From the NCBI RefSeq assembly GCF_001956045.1, contig NZ_MRTH01000011.1, positions 186,001 through 250,000 of the forward strand: a DNA stretch of 64,000 nucleotides. Direction: 5' to 3'. Position 1 is the stretch's first letter; every line of letters starts with the position of its first letter. The stretch is from Paenibacillus sp. FSL H7-0331. GTDB lineage: Bacteria; Bacillota; Bacilli; Paenibacillales; NBRC-103111. Under the pieces are notes generated by a model that saw only the letters and a list, made by a program, of their open reading frames with translations, was not told the origin of the DNA and did not search any database. Below are positions 1-8,534 of this stretch, piece after piece. The translations under genes and the position numbers were made by a program.

Positions 1-131
1 AGGAAGCGTTAAATGGCATGGATCCATCGGGAGGCTGCATATACTATTTTAATCCGGAAACAGCAACCTCCAAATGGATATGGGGACGTCCGCAGGTCAA
101 AACCATCGGCAAGCATATTTTTTGCAAATAA
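1..131 (+). CDS. C-terminal end of a SleB/CwlJ-type cell wall hydrolase (partial)
   Basis: Only the last 42 codons are inside the window; the frame begins at base 3 and stops with TAA at 129-131. The visible peptide contains NGMDPSGGCIYYFNPETA, then WIWGRP and IGKHIFCK. This is the classic C-terminal pattern of the Hydrolase_2 (SleB/CwlJ) family, spore cortex-lytic or cell wall hydrolases that act on peptidoglycan, often during germination. Which paralogue it is cannot be told because the N-terminal part (signal peptide, peptidoglycan-binding domain) lies upstream of the window. A Cys replaces the more usual small residue in the last positions (FCK). Position just before ymfF suggests a separate unit ending here. 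Confidence 0.8.
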   Translation, partial: EALNGMDPSGGCIYYFNPETATSKWIWGRPQVKTIGKHIFCK

Positions 132-222
132 ATGGATAAGCAGAAAAGGGGATGCAAACGAAGTTCGTTTGCTTCTTCTGTTTATGAAGGAATATAATGG
201 TATGGAGTTCGATTACAGGCTG

Positions 223-241
223 AAAGGAGCTGCTCCCTTTT
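223..241 (+). promoter_or_regulatory. Hairpin enclosing the ymfF ribosome binding site
   Basis: The Shine-Dalgarno AAAGGAG (223-229) pairs with CTCCCTTT just downstream (233-240): seven base pairs with one bulged C and a CTG loop. The pairing reaches the first base of the TTG start at 240. It could lower ymfF translation or act as a weak terminator for the upstream hydrolase, since it ends in TTTT. Seen directly; the function is inference. Confidence 0.35.
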
Positions 242-1523
242 GAAAAATGTTCAATTTCAACGTGGTACGGTTCATAATATCAGGGTGCACGTGCTGCCCA
301 CAGAGCAATTTAAAACATATGCCATATCGGTTTATGTCGGAAGTCGCTTACAGGAAGAAACGGTAACACCGACAGCATTAATTCCATTTGTATTGCGTCG
401 CGGTACAAAGGTTTATCCAGAAACCAAGCAGTTCCGGGAACGTCTGGACGATTTATACGGTGCGGGCTTTGGGTTTGATATTTATAAGCGCGGCGATTAT
501 CAGATGGTACAGTTTCGGATGGATCTGATACAGGATGACTTCGTGAACAGCAACGAATCGCTTTTGGAGCAAGGCATGCGTTTTGTTGGAGAGGCGATTA
601 CCCAACCTGCTGCCCAAGATGGCGCATTTGCCTCCAAATACGTGGATTCCGAAAAAACAACACTGCAAAAACGTATCGAATCGATCATTAATGATAAGGT
701 AAAATATGCAGCCGAGCGCTGTATAGAGGAAATGTGTAAGGGTGAGCCCTATCGTCTGCACCCACTTGGTACAATTGAAGCCTTAAAGAAGCTAACCAGC
801 AAGGAGCTGTATACGTATTACAAGCAATGGCTGAAAGAATCGCCTATCGACATTTATGTAGTGGGTAAAACCACGCTTAAGGAAGTCATGGCTCTCGTAG
901 AAAACAGTTTTGGTGGAGAAAGAGAGGTTGCTGGAGGTTATTCCACGCTTCAAGGTCAATCCAAAGAAGCTGAGGTTCGCGAGGTTATAGAAGAGCTTGA
1001 CGTCAAGCAGGGCAAGCTGAATTTGGGTTTGCGAACTTATACCACCTATGCGGACACGGCTTATCCAACGATGCTAATGTATAATGGCATTTTAGGAGGC
1101 TATCCGCACTCCAAGCTGTTTATCAACGTGCGGGAAAAGGAAAGTCTCGCTTATTATGCCTCTTCAAGGCTGGATGGGCATAAGGGAATACTTACGATAC
1201 AATCAGGGATTGAACTCGAAAACTACGAGAAGGCAGTGGCGATTATCCGCCAGCAGCTGGACGCGATGACTGCGGGTGATATCAATGACATCGAGCTTCA
1301 GCAGACCCAGGCTATGATTACGGGACATCTGCGTCAGCTTCAGGATTCCGCTTTCGAACTGATTTCTTTTGATTTTAACAATATATTGTCCGGTGTAGAG
1401 CGTACGGTACCTGACTTGATTAATGATGTTCTTGCTGTCGACAAAGCGCAAATTCAAGCAGCAGCAGGCAAGGTCAAGCTCGATACGATTTACTTCTTAC
1501 GTGATCGAAAGGAGGGGGTGTAG
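240..1523 (+). CDS. ymfF: M16-type peptidase homologue YmfF, zinc motif absent
   Basis: 427-residue protein of the insulinase/pitrilysin (M16) fold. No HxxEH zinc-binding motif is visible in the N-terminal half, so it is probably catalytically silent, as is usual for the YmfF partner of a YmfF-YmfH pair. Recognisable M16 features are the GSRLQEE and RRGTKVYP segments near residues 35-60 and the conserved C-terminal half with GGYPHSKLF and NVREKESLAYY around 280-310. The family is annotated as EF-P 5-aminopentanol modification-associated because it travels with ymfI. The start is TTG at 240, about ten bases after AAAGGAG. It is followed after three bases by ymfH and forms an operon with ymfH and ymfI. 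Confidence 0.9.
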   Translation: MKNVQFQRGTVHNIRVHVLPTEQFKTYAISVYVGSRLQEETVTPTALIPFVLRRGTKVYPETKQFRERLDDLYGAGFGFDIYKRGDYQMVQFRMDLIQDDFVNSNESLLEQGMRFVGEAITQPAAQDGAFASKYVDSEKTTLQKRIESIINDKVKYAAERCIEEMCKGEPYRLHPLGTIEALKKLTSKELYTYYKQWLKESPIDIYVVGKTTLKEVMALVENSFGGEREVAGGYSTLQGQSKEAEVREVIEELDVKQGKLNLGLRTYTTYADTAYPTMLMYNGILGGYPHSKLFINVREKESLAYYASSRLDGHKGILTIQSGIELENYEKAVAIIRQQLDAMTAGDINDIELQQTQAMITGHLRQLQDSAFELISFDFNNILSGVERTVPDLINDVLAVDKAQIQAAAGKVKLDTIYFLRDRKEGV

Positions 1524-1526
1524 AAT

Positions 1527-2810
1527 ATGAAGGCGATACCGTATCCTCATGTGAAGGAAACTATTTACACAGAGCAGCTTCCTAACGGATTGACCGTTTT
1601 TATACTTCCAAAAGAAGGGTTCTCCAAAACCTATGCAACCTTTTCTACCCACTACGGATCGATTGACAACCATTTTCGTGTGGAGGGTGCTTCCGAGATT
1701 AAAGTCCCTGATGGAATTGCCCACTTTTTGGAGCATAAAATGTTTGAGGAGCCGACCGGCGATATTTTTTCCGTATTTGCCTCCAATGGTGCTTCTGCCA
1801 ATGCGTTTACGAGCTTTGACCGGACAGCCTACTTATTTTCGGCAACTGAGCATGTTCTTGAAAATTTGACTACCTTGTTAAATTTTGTGCAAAATCCATA
1901 TTTTACGGATGAGAACGTAGACAAGGAAAAAGGCATTATCGGTCAGGAAATCAAAATGTACCAGGATAATCCGGATTGGCGCGTTTATTTTGGTTTGATA
2001 GAGACGATGTATCACCACCATCCGATACATATTGACATCGCTGGTACCGTAGAGTCTATTGCCAAGATTACCAAAGAGCTGCTGTATGATTGTTATCACA
2101 CTTTTTATCATCCCAGCAATATGAGTTTGTTTGTGGTCGGAGGCGTCGATCCAGAGGAAACGATGGAGTTGATCAGGAGCAATCAGGCTGCCAAGGAGTA
2201 TAAGCCCCAGGGTGAAATTCATCGTTTATTTGAGCAGGAGCCAACCACCGTAAGGAACAAGGAGAAAGTAACCGTACTGCCGGTTTCTCTTCCCAAATGC
2301 TTGTTCGGCTGCAAGGAACCGAAGCAGGATGCTAATGGCAAGGAACTGCTGAAGCGGGAACTGGTTATGAAGGTTTTACTGGATATTTTGCTCAGTCCAA
2401 GCTCGGCTATTTATCAAAAGCTATACGAGGAACAAATCATTTCCGACAGCTTCGGAAGTGAGTACAATATTGCAGAAAATTATGCCTTTTCAATCATCGG
2501 TGGCGATACGCCAGATCCTGACAAATTGGTTTCACGTGTTCGTGAGGAAATCGATAAAGTGAAGGAGAGCGGGATTGCGCAAACCGATTTTGAGAGAAGC
2601 CGTAAAAAGAAAATTGGAGGTTTTCTGCGGCAGTTGAATTCTCCAGAGTCCATTGCCAATGAATTCACCAAATATCGTTTTAAACAAATCGATTTATTTG
2701 ACATACTGCCTGTGTATGAGCAATTGACTATTGAGGATGTAACGACAATGCTGAACGAGCATTTTGATTGGAACCAGTTGGCCGTATCCATTGTCAGAAG
2801 TGAAGCGTAA
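1527..2810 (+). CDS. ymfH: M16-type zinc peptidase YmfH
   Basis: 427 residues, the active-looking partner of YmfF. It carries HFLEH at residues 66-70 (HxxEH, the inverted zinc motif of M16 peptidases), followed by the helix with KMFEEP, and a downstream glutamate region (KEKGIIGQEI, about 132-141) suited to the third zinc ligand. Like mitochondrial processing peptidase subunits, YmfF and YmfH probably form a heterodimer with one catalytic subunit; that is family knowledge, not shown here. The ATG at 1527 follows GGAGGGGG at the end of ymfF. Its stop overlaps the ymfI start by one base (TAATG), indicating translational coupling. The physiological substrate is not evident. Confidence 0.92.
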   Translation: MKAIPYPHVKETIYTEQLPNGLTVFILPKEGFSKTYATFSTHYGSIDNHFRVEGASEIKVPDGIAHFLEHKMFEEPTGDIFSVFASNGASANAFTSFDRTAYLFSATEHVLENLTTLLNFVQNPYFTDENVDKEKGIIGQEIKMYQDNPDWRVYFGLIETMYHHHPIHIDIAGTVESIAKITKELLYDCYHTFYHPSNMSLFVVGGVDPEETMELIRSNQAAKEYKPQGEIHRLFEQEPTTVRNKEKVTVLPVSLPKCLFGCKEPKQDANGKELLKRELVMKVLLDILLSPSSAIYQKLYEEQIISDSFGSEYNIAENYAFSIIGGDTPDPDKLVSRVREEIDKVKESGIAQTDFERSRKKKIGGFLRQLNSPESIANEFTKYRFKQIDLFDILPVYEQLTIEDVTTMLNEHFDWNQLAVSIVRSEA

Positions 2811-3568
2811 TGAATGATCCGATCCGTCCCTTTAACGAGCAAACCGTACTTGTTACGGGTGGCAGCCGCGGTATTGGTGCTGCGATTGCCGAAAGATTCG
2901 CTTCCGTGGGAATGAATGTCGTGATCCATTATATGCAGTCCCATGAGGCGGCTAATGATACGGCACGCAGATGTATGAAAACAGGTGCAAAGGTACTTAC
3001 GGCTACGGCTGATCTGCGCAGCAAGGAGCAGATTCTACGGCTGCAGGAGAAACTGGATCATCATGAGATGACACCTGATATTATCGTTAACAATGCGGGT
3101 GTTTCCCATTACGGGATGCTCTCGGATGTGAGCGAGGAGCTCTGGGATGATGTCATGAACATTAATCTGAAAGGATCATTTTTGATCAGTCAGCAGTTCA
3201 TGAAACCGATGATTCGGCAAAAATATGGAAGAATTATTAATGTGTCTTCAATTTGGGGGATTTCCGGCTCTTCCTGCGAGGTTTTATATTCCACAACCAA
3301 AGGCGGTATCAATGCCTTTACGAAAGCTTTAGCCAAAGAATTAGCCCCTTCTGGAGTAACCGTGAATGCGGTGGCGCCAGGTGCGGTTGACACACTGATG
3401 ATGGCCAACTTTGACTCCCAGGAAAAAGCGGCCATAGAGAATGAAATTCCTGCTGGAAGGTTTGCCCAGCCGAACGAAATTGCTTCCTTGGTTTATTTTT
3501 TGGCACTTCCGGAATCCGGCTATATTACCGGACAGATTATTAGTCCTAATGGCGGTTGGTTAACATAA
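2810..3568 (+). CDS. ymfI: YmfI, SDR-family reductase (EF-P 5-aminopentanone reductase)
   Basis: 252-residue short-chain dehydrogenase. It has the TGGSRGIGAA nucleotide-binding loop (residues 16-25), NNAG (about 93-96), the catalytic Ser in NVSSIWGISGSS and the YxxxK pair in YSTTKGG. In Bacillus subtilis YmfI reduces 5-aminopentanone to 5-aminopentanol on elongation factor P, completing its post-translational modification. The immediate ymfF-ymfH-ymfI context supports that role over a generic FabG ketoreductase. The ATG at 2810 overlaps the ymfH stop, so expression is coupled. A fatty-acid ketoreductase role is the main alternative but is less likely here. Confidence 0.88.
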   Translation: MNDPIRPFNEQTVLVTGGSRGIGAAIAERFASVGMNVVIHYMQSHEAANDTARRCMKTGAKVLTATADLRSKEQILRLQEKLDHHEMTPDIIVNNAGVSHYGMLSDVSEELWDDVMNINLKGSFLISQQFMKPMIRQKYGRIINVSSIWGISGSSCEVLYSTTKGGINAFTKALAKELAPSGVTVNAVAPGAVDTLMMANFDSQEKAAIENEIPAGRFAQPNEIASLVYFLALPESGYITGQIISPNGGWLT

Positions 3569-3643
3569 GCATGGTATAGTAGACCTCGATTTGGCGAATA
3601 GTAAAAGTGGTAATACACTTTGACTCCAAGGAGGCTATGAGCA

Positions 3644-3898
3644 ATGGCAACTGTACTAAAGGTATTCGACCGCTGGAAGCAATTTTTGAATGAACGCATC
3701 GATCAGGCAGAAAAAGCTGGCATGAAGGATGAAACGATCAACAAGCTGGCCTTTCAAATCGGGGAGTTTCTATCTGACAAGGTGGACCCGGAAAATAATG
3801 AAGAACGAGTGCTTAAAGAGCTCTGGGATGTTGCTGATGAGCAGGAAAAGAGAACAATCGCCAAGCTGATGGTAAAGCTGGTTACACCGGGAACCTAA
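3644..3898 (+). CDS. ymfJ: DUF3243 protein YmfJ
   Basis: 84-residue, highly charged, probably helical soluble protein. It contains WKQFLNERIDQAEKAG near the start and a conserved C-terminal block ELWDVADEQEKRTIAKLMVKL. It matches DUF3243, represented by B. subtilis YmfJ, and sits at the expected place after ymfI. No enzymatic motif, signal peptide or membrane segment is visible and the function is unknown. The start ATG at 3644 has AAGGAGG at 3628-3634. A hairpin terminator follows closely, so the ymfF-ymfJ unit probably ends here. Confidence 0.85.
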   Translation: MATVLKVFDRWKQFLNERIDQAEKAGMKDETINKLAFQIGEFLSDKVDPENNEERVLKELWDVADEQEKRTIAKLMVKLVTPGT

Positions 3899-3913
3899 AT
3901 GCAATTGTTAGCA

Positions 3914-3935
3914 GCCTCCTTCCAAGGGGGCTTTT
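3914..3935 (+). terminator. Rho-independent terminator after ymfJ
   Basis: An eight-pair GC-rich stem, GCCTCCTT with AAGGGGGC (one G-T pair), two-base CC loop, followed by TTTT. It lies 15 bases after the ymfJ stop. Confidence 0.65.
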
Positions 3936-3990
3936 CGTTACTTTTGTGGTATACTTAACTTAATTTGATTGGAAAGGCGGCTAGAGGTAG

Positions 3991-4830
3991 TTGAGTAAGA
4001 AGAGATGGACAACTGGGCTCTTTACTTTATGTATACTATTTGTACTTGGAGGCTGTGGTAAGAACATTCCCGCAATTGACCCCGCTTTACTGGAATCCAA
4101 AGTTTCCGTTTTAATTATTTCCAAAGAACATGTATCGGATTCTACAAAATCAACTTTACAAAATACATTGATATCTTGGCGTGACAGTCATCATATTGCT
4201 TTTGATTGGATGGCGGATACAGCTGTGCTTAAGGAAGCGCAGATTACCGCTCTGAAAACGAGACCCTATACTTACATAATTGTCATAGGAAACGAGCTTG
4301 CTCGACAAGTACTGCCTATTGCTACAGCAATTCCCGACAAAAAATGGATTTTGCTCGATGATACGGTGTCGGGTGATAATCCGCCAGTCACGGATAAACA
4401 TATCGTATGGAAACAGACGGGACAAGGTTTTATGGACAAGCAATGGGACGAGTGGGTTAAGCAGCAGCAAATATTGGGTAAATCCATTGAATGGGTGACA
4501 GTTGGCGCCAGGCCGATACCATCGTTGTGGGCACCTTCTGAGGAGGCCGAAACGATAGGAGTGTCCGATGCCGAAGGCTGGTTCCCGCAATTTCAGAATC
4601 AGGTCAGGAGGCATGGGCCCAACTGGATAGCTATTTATTCTCCTTTGGACGCCAGTTCCTTGCAACGGGTTAAAAACCTGAAGGTGCCAGTAATCGATAT
4701 GACAGCAGTTTCCATAGAGCTGCAATGGGGCTTCCTTATGACCTCGATATTGCAAACCATAGAAACCCAGACATGGGCGAATGGAAATCAGGAATATACT
4801 TCCCAGGAAATACAAATCATTAAGCCTTAA
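3991..4830 (+). CDS. Lipoprotein, possibly BMP-like periplasmic-binding fold
   Basis: 279 residues with a lipoprotein signal peptide: KKRW, a hydrophobic stretch, and the lipobox LGGC with the acylated Cys at about residue 22. The mature part has alternating beta/alpha character (KVSVLIISKEHV, YIIVIGNELARQV, KWILLDDTV, NWIAIYSPL, VPVIDMTAV), reminiscent of BMP/periplasmic-binding lipoproteins such as B. subtilis Med. That resemblance is weak and the ligand is unknown. The start is TTG at 3991. It lies between ymfJ and ymfK, where the standard Bacillus order has no such gene, so it may be a lineage-specific insertion. Its own promoter is likely because a terminator precedes it. Confidence 0.6.
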   Translation: MSKKRWTTGLFTLCILFVLGGCGKNIPAIDPALLESKVSVLIISKEHVSDSTKSTLQNTLISWRDSHHIAFDWMADTAVLKEAQITALKTRPYTYIIVIGNELARQVLPIATAIPDKKWILLDDTVSGDNPPVTDKHIVWKQTGQGFMDKQWDEWVKQQQILGKSIEWVTVGARPIPSLWAPSEEAETIGVSDAEGWFPQFQNQVRRHGPNWIAIYSPLDASSLQRVKNLKVPVIDMTAVSIELQWGFLMTSILQTIETQTWANGNQEYTSQEIQIIKP

Positions 4831-4954
4831 TCAAGAATAATAAAGATTTCTTTAAGAAGTAGGAAGGAATTTCTCGAAAATTGTAGAATATTTTTGTAAC
4901 ATGCTCCAAAAATTTGAGTTGATGTGTGATTATCATCGATATGAGGTGCCTATA

Positions 4955-5719
4955 ATGGAAACAAAGCAGTGGTATATGGAATACAGAATACATAAAAATC
5001 GTCCTGGCTTATTGGGGGATGTAGCTTCCCTGATGGGGATGCTGGATATTAATATTGTTACGATTAACGGGGTAGAAGACCGGACCCGTGGTATGCTGCT
5101 GCAAACCAATGATAATGAAAAAATTGACTTGATGGGTAAAATGTTGCGAAAAGTGGATAATATAACTATAACGGCACTCAGAGAGCCCAAATTGGTTGAT
5201 ATATTAGCTGTTCGCCATGGCAGATACATTGAAAGAGATTCGGATGATCGTAAAACATTCCGCTTTACGCGCGATGAGTTGGGTCTTCTGGTCGATTTTC
5301 TCGGTGAAATTTTCAAGCGTGACGGCAATCAGGTCGTTGGACTCAGAGGCATGCCGCGCGTAGGAAAGACGGAATCGATCATAGCCGGGAGCGTTTGCTC
5401 AAATAAACGTTGGAATTTTGTATCCTCAACACTGTTGCGCCAAACGGTTCGCAGTCAATTATCTGAGGAGGAAATGAACCCGAACAATATTTTTATTATT
5501 GATGGTATTGTATCGACCATTCGTTCCAATGAAAAGCATCACTCCCTTTTACAGCAAATCATGAGTATGCCTTCGACGAAAGTCATCGAGCATCCGGATA
5601 TTTTTGTGCGGGATTCGGAATATACGTATGAGCATTTCAATTACATTGTAGAGCTGCGCAATACACCTGATGAAGAAATCAATTACGATGCCATAACAAA
5701 CGGTATCAATGATTATTAA
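4955..5719 (+). CDS. ymfK: DUF3388 protein YmfK with ACT-like N-terminus and P-loop-like motif
   Basis: 254 residues from ATG 4955, chosen because GAGGTG (4943-4948) precedes it; an in-frame ATG at 4901 lacks a good RBS. The N-terminal 70 residues (EYRIHKNRPGLLGDVASLMG, then NIVTINGVEDRTRGMLL) look like an ACT-type regulatory domain. The remainder contains GMPRVGKTES (about 133-142), close to a Walker A loop, and NNIFIIDGIVST, which could act as a Walker B-type strand. It matches DUF3388, found next to rodZ in bacilli. The biochemical role is unknown; nucleotide binding is inference. Confidence 0.82.
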   Translation: METKQWYMEYRIHKNRPGLLGDVASLMGMLDINIVTINGVEDRTRGMLLQTNDNEKIDLMGKMLRKVDNITITALREPKLVDILAVRHGRYIERDSDDRKTFRFTRDELGLLVDFLGEIFKRDGNQVVGLRGMPRVGKTESIIAGSVCSNKRWNFVSSTLLRQTVRSQLSEEEMNPNNIFIIDGIVSTIRSNEKHHSLLQQIMSMPSTKVIEHPDIFVRDSEYTYEHFNYIVELRNTPDEEINYDAITNGINDY

Positions 5720-5757
5720 TAATCCATTACAAAGAACGTTCCGAAAGGGGTGAGAAC

Positions 5758-6606
5758 ATGTCTGATCTTGGGCAATTGTTGCGAAAAGCACGGTTGGAAA
5801 AAAAGATTTCATTAGAAGATTTGCAGGAAAGCACAAAAATTCGTAAGCGCTATTTGGAAGCGATTGAAGATGGAAACTACAAAATATTACCGGGTAATTT
5901 TTATGTCAGAGCATTTATCAAAAGTTATGCCGAAGCGGTGGGTCTGGAGCCTAATGAAATATTGAGCTTATATCAAAATGTGATTCCCGCGGCAGAGCCA
6001 GACCATATTGAACCTACTCGCTCCAAGAGAACGACACGAAATACTGAAAGAATGGGCAAATGGGTTTCCACTGTTATGATGATTGCCTTTTTTGTTCTCA
6101 TCCTGGGGATCATCTATTATTATATAATAACGAATTATAATAGTAAGCCGCATGAAGCCAACCCTGTAAATGAACCGAATCGGGTCACGGATAAAGTGGA
6201 TCCTAATGCCAACAGCGGCAGTGTGACTACACCCGTTTACGACAAAAAAGCACCAGCAGTGCCTGCTCCACCACCTGTTCCTGTAGTTAAAACAGAAGTG
6301 AAGCTTGTCAAAAGCCAAGGTGGCACCGATTACTATTTGGTTTCCAATGCAGATAAGCTTATGATCCAAATGAAGGTTGTAGGCGATGCTTGCTGGATGC
6401 AGATTGACTCATTAGGAGAACAACGAGATATGCTCGAGCAAGGCACCTTCACCAAGGGTAAAGAGCAAAGCTGGGAGCTTACCAACTCGGCATTTATGAT
6501 TTTTGGCCGCTCCAATGCAGTTGAATTGAATGTGAATGGAACCCTTATTGTGCTAGGCGACACTCCAAATGCTAAACGGGTTCAAATCGATTTACAAAAA
6601 GTGTAA
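5758..6606 (+). CDS. rodZ: RodZ-like cytoskeleton protein (YmfM)
   Basis: 282-residue bitopic membrane protein. Residues 4-70 form a helix-turn-helix of the HTH_25 type (LGQLLRKARLEKKISLEDLQ, RYLEAIEDGNYKILPG). A basic linker is followed by one transmembrane helix at about 100-122, then a Pro-rich extracellular linker (PAVPAPPPVPVV) and a C-terminal beta domain (DUF4115 type: ACWMQIDSLGEQ to VQIDLQKV). RodZ binds MreB through the cytoplasmic HTH domain and connects the elongasome to the wall. The start ATG at 5758 follows GAAAGGGGTG. Length and domain order are typical. Confidence 0.9.
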   Translation: MSDLGQLLRKARLEKKISLEDLQESTKIRKRYLEAIEDGNYKILPGNFYVRAFIKSYAEAVGLEPNEILSLYQNVIPAAEPDHIEPTRSKRTTRNTERMGKWVSTVMMIAFFVLILGIIYYYIITNYNSKPHEANPVNEPNRVTDKVDPNANSGSVTTPVYDKKAPAVPAPPPVPVVKTEVKLVKSQGGTDYYLVSNADKLMIQMKVVGDACWMQIDSLGEQRDMLEQGTFTKGKEQSWELTNSAFMIFGRSNAVELNVNGTLIVLGDTPNAKRVQIDLQKV

Positions 6607-6636
6607 GTCAATTAATTATATAAAGGAAGTGCGACC

Positions 6637-7128
6637 ATGGCTGACGAAAGTTTTTTTGATATTGCCTCGAAAATGGATATGCAGGAATTGAACAATGCGA
6701 TTAATCAAGCGGAGAAAGAAATTATGACCCGATTTGATTTTAAAAATAGCAAAAGCAGTATCGCAGTTGAAAAAGATGAATTAGTTATCGTCTCCGATGA
6801 TGAGTTCAAGCTGCAAAACGTAATGGACATTTTGCATTCCAAGATGGCTAAACGGGGAATTTCCTTGAAAAACCTCGAATACGATAAAATTCAACCGGCT
6901 TCATCCCAAACCGTTCGGCAAAAGGTGAAGCTCAAGTCAGGAATCGATCAGGATAATGCCAAAAAAATCAATATCATGATCCGGGATTCCAAGCTAAAGG
7001 TGAAAAGCCAAATTCAGGGCGATCAAATCAGAGTTTCTGGCAAAAGCAAAGACGATTTACAACAGGTTATCCAGCTTCTTCGCAAAGCAGATCTGCCTCT
7101 TGATCTGCAATTTTTAAATTTTCGTTAA
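6637..7128 (+). CDS. yajQ: YajQ family (UPF0234) nucleotide-binding protein
   Basis: 163 residues, full family length. It begins ADESFFDIASKMDMQELNNA, followed by the conserved RFDFKNSKS block (about 32-40), and ends KADLPLDLQFLNFR, all hallmarks of YajQ/UPF0234. These proteins have two ferredoxin-like domains; some members bind cyclic di-GMP. No catalytic residues are known. It has a good RBS (AAGGAAGTG) before the ATG. It lies downstream of rodZ and could be cotranscribed; a new promoter for rimO starts right after its stop. Confidence 0.9.
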   Translation: MADESFFDIASKMDMQELNNAINQAEKEIMTRFDFKNSKSSIAVEKDELVIVSDDEFKLQNVMDILHSKMAKRGISLKNLEYDKIQPASSQTVRQKVKLKSGIDQDNAKKINIMIRDSKLKVKSQIQGDQIRVSGKSKDDLQQVIQLLRKADLPLDLQFLNFR

Positions 7129-7137
7129 TATACATTT

Positions 7138-7167
7138 TTGACACTATTCATTCGGTTCGTTTATACT
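7138..7167 (+). promoter_or_regulatory. Sigma-A promoter for rimO-pgsA
   Basis: TTGACA at 7138-7143 and TATACT at 7162-7167 with an 18 bp spacer. Transcription would start near 7174, about 30 bases before the rimO start, which argues against a longer rimO N-terminus from the upstream TTG at 7167. Confidence 0.7.
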
Positions 7168-7205
7168 TGACCCATAGGCTTGATTCACTATTGGAGGATA
7201 TGGAT

Positions 7206-8534
7206 ATGACAGAGAAAGTAAAAGTAGTTACGCTCGGCTGCGAGAAGAACCTCGTTGACTCCGAAATCATGTCAGGACTTGTTTTTGGACGTGGCTACGA
7301 ATTAGTATCGGATAAGGAAGAAGCTACTGTAATTATAGTTAATACCTGCGGGTTCATTGATGCAGCAAAGGAAGAATCCGTTAATACGATATTGGATATG
7401 GCTGACTTGAAGCAGACTGCTAATTTGAAGGCACTGATTGTTTCCGGATGCTTGACTCAACGCTACAAGAAAGAGCTCATGGAAGAAATGCCTGAAATTG
7501 ATGGTATCGTAGGCACAGGGGATTTTGACAAAATCAATGAAATTATTGAAGAAGCACTTGCTGGGAAAAAGCCGGTCTTGGTGGGGAACCCGGTTTTTAA
7601 CTATGACAAGCCGCTTCCACGTCGTGTGACGACTCCGCGTTATACCGCTTATGTGAAAATTGCCGAGGGCTGTGACAATGCCTGTACGTTCTGCAGTATT
7701 CCGATCATGCGCGGTAAGTTCCGCAGCAGAAGCATGGAATCCATTATTGCGGAAATTGAGCAATTGGCTTCTCAGGGTGTTCGGGAAATCAGTCTGATTG
7801 CACAGGATTCCACAAATTATGGTACAGATTTGTATGACGGCTTTATGCTGCCTGCTTTGTTGAACAAGGTTACGGAAGTAGCTGGTATTGAATGGGTCAG
7901 ACTGCACTATGCATATCCGGGATTTTTTACCGACGAATTGATCGACACGATTGCTTCAAACCCAAAGGTATGCAAATATGTCGATATGCCTCTGCAGCAT
8001 AGTGAAGATATTATTTTGAAGCGGATGAGAAGACCAGGCAGACAGCAGGATGCCAAAGCATTGATTGACAAAATTCGTTCACGAATTCCTAATGTTTCAC
8101 TTCGTACCTCGCTTATTGTAGGGTTCCCGGGTGAGACTGAGCAGGATTTTGAGAATTTGAAGAGATTTGTTACAGAAGTTGAATTTGACCGTTTGGGTGT
8201 GTTTGCCTACTCACAAGAGCAGGATACACCAGCTGCCCGTCTGCCGGATCAGGTTCAGGATGATGTAAAGGAATATCGGGCTAATACCATCATGGAAATT
8301 CAGCGTAGTATATCTAATATTCGTAACGGAAATCGGGTAGGCCAAACCGTGGATGTATTGATTGAAAAGTATGACGGCAGAAATGATGTCTATATTGGCC
8401 GTTCCCAATACGATGCTCCTGAGATTGATGGAGAAGTATTTGTAAAAGGGACACAGCTTAAGATTGGAGAGTTAGCCAAGGTTCACATTACCCACTCATT
8501 CGAGTTTGATTTGTCCGGGGAGGTTGTGGCATGA
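7206..8534 (+). CDS. rimO: Ribosomal protein S12 methylthiotransferase RimO
   Basis: 442 residues from ATG 7206, which sits eight bases after GGAGG (7193-7197). Domains: N-terminal UPF0004 (VTLGCEKNLVDSE, NTCGFIDAAKEES, VSGCLTQRY) carrying the three cysteines for the auxiliary 4Fe-4S cluster; radical SAM core with CDNACTFC (Cx3Cx2C) binding the SAM cluster; and a C-terminal TRAM domain. RimO adds a methylthio group to an aspartate of ribosomal protein S12. The VTLGCEKN start and EGCDNACTFCSIP distinguish it from MiaB, which is present separately at 20229. Its stop overlaps the pgsA start (ATGA), so the two are coupled. Confidence 0.93.
   Translation: MTEKVKVVTLGCEKNLVDSEIMSGLVFGRGYELVSDKEEATVIIVNTCGFIDAAKEESVNTILDMADLKQTANLKALIVSGCLTQRYKKELMEEMPEIDGIVGTGDFDKINEIIEEALAGKKPVLVGNPVFNYDKPLPRRVTTPRYTAYVKIAEGCDNACTFCSIPIMRGKFRSRSMESIIAEIEQLASQGVREISLIAQDSTNYGTDLYDGFMLPALLNKVTEVAGIEWVRLHYAYPGFFTDELIDTIASNPKVCKYVDMPLQHSEDIILKRMRRPGRQQDAKALIDKIRSRIPNVSLRTSLIVGFPGETEQDFENLKRFVTEVEFDRLGVFAYSQEQDTPAARLPDQVQDDVKEYRANTIMEIQRSISNIRNGNRVGQTVDVLIEKYDGRNDVYIGRSQYDAPEIDGEVFVKGTQLKIGELAKVHITHSFEFDLSGEVVA

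Noticed and set aside
13..243. Open frame of 76 codons overlapping the window start
   Set aside because: The other frame encodes a clear SleB/CwlJ C-terminus to 131, and this frame has no RBS or family resemblance.
240..1523. ymfF as a damaged peptidase gene because the zinc motif is absent
   Set aside because: The YmfF subunit normally lacks the motif while its partner YmfH has it; the frame is full length.
2480..2944. Long - strand frame across the ymfH-ymfI junction
   Set aside because: Both genes on the + strand are complete and conserved; the frame has no RBS or protein-like features.
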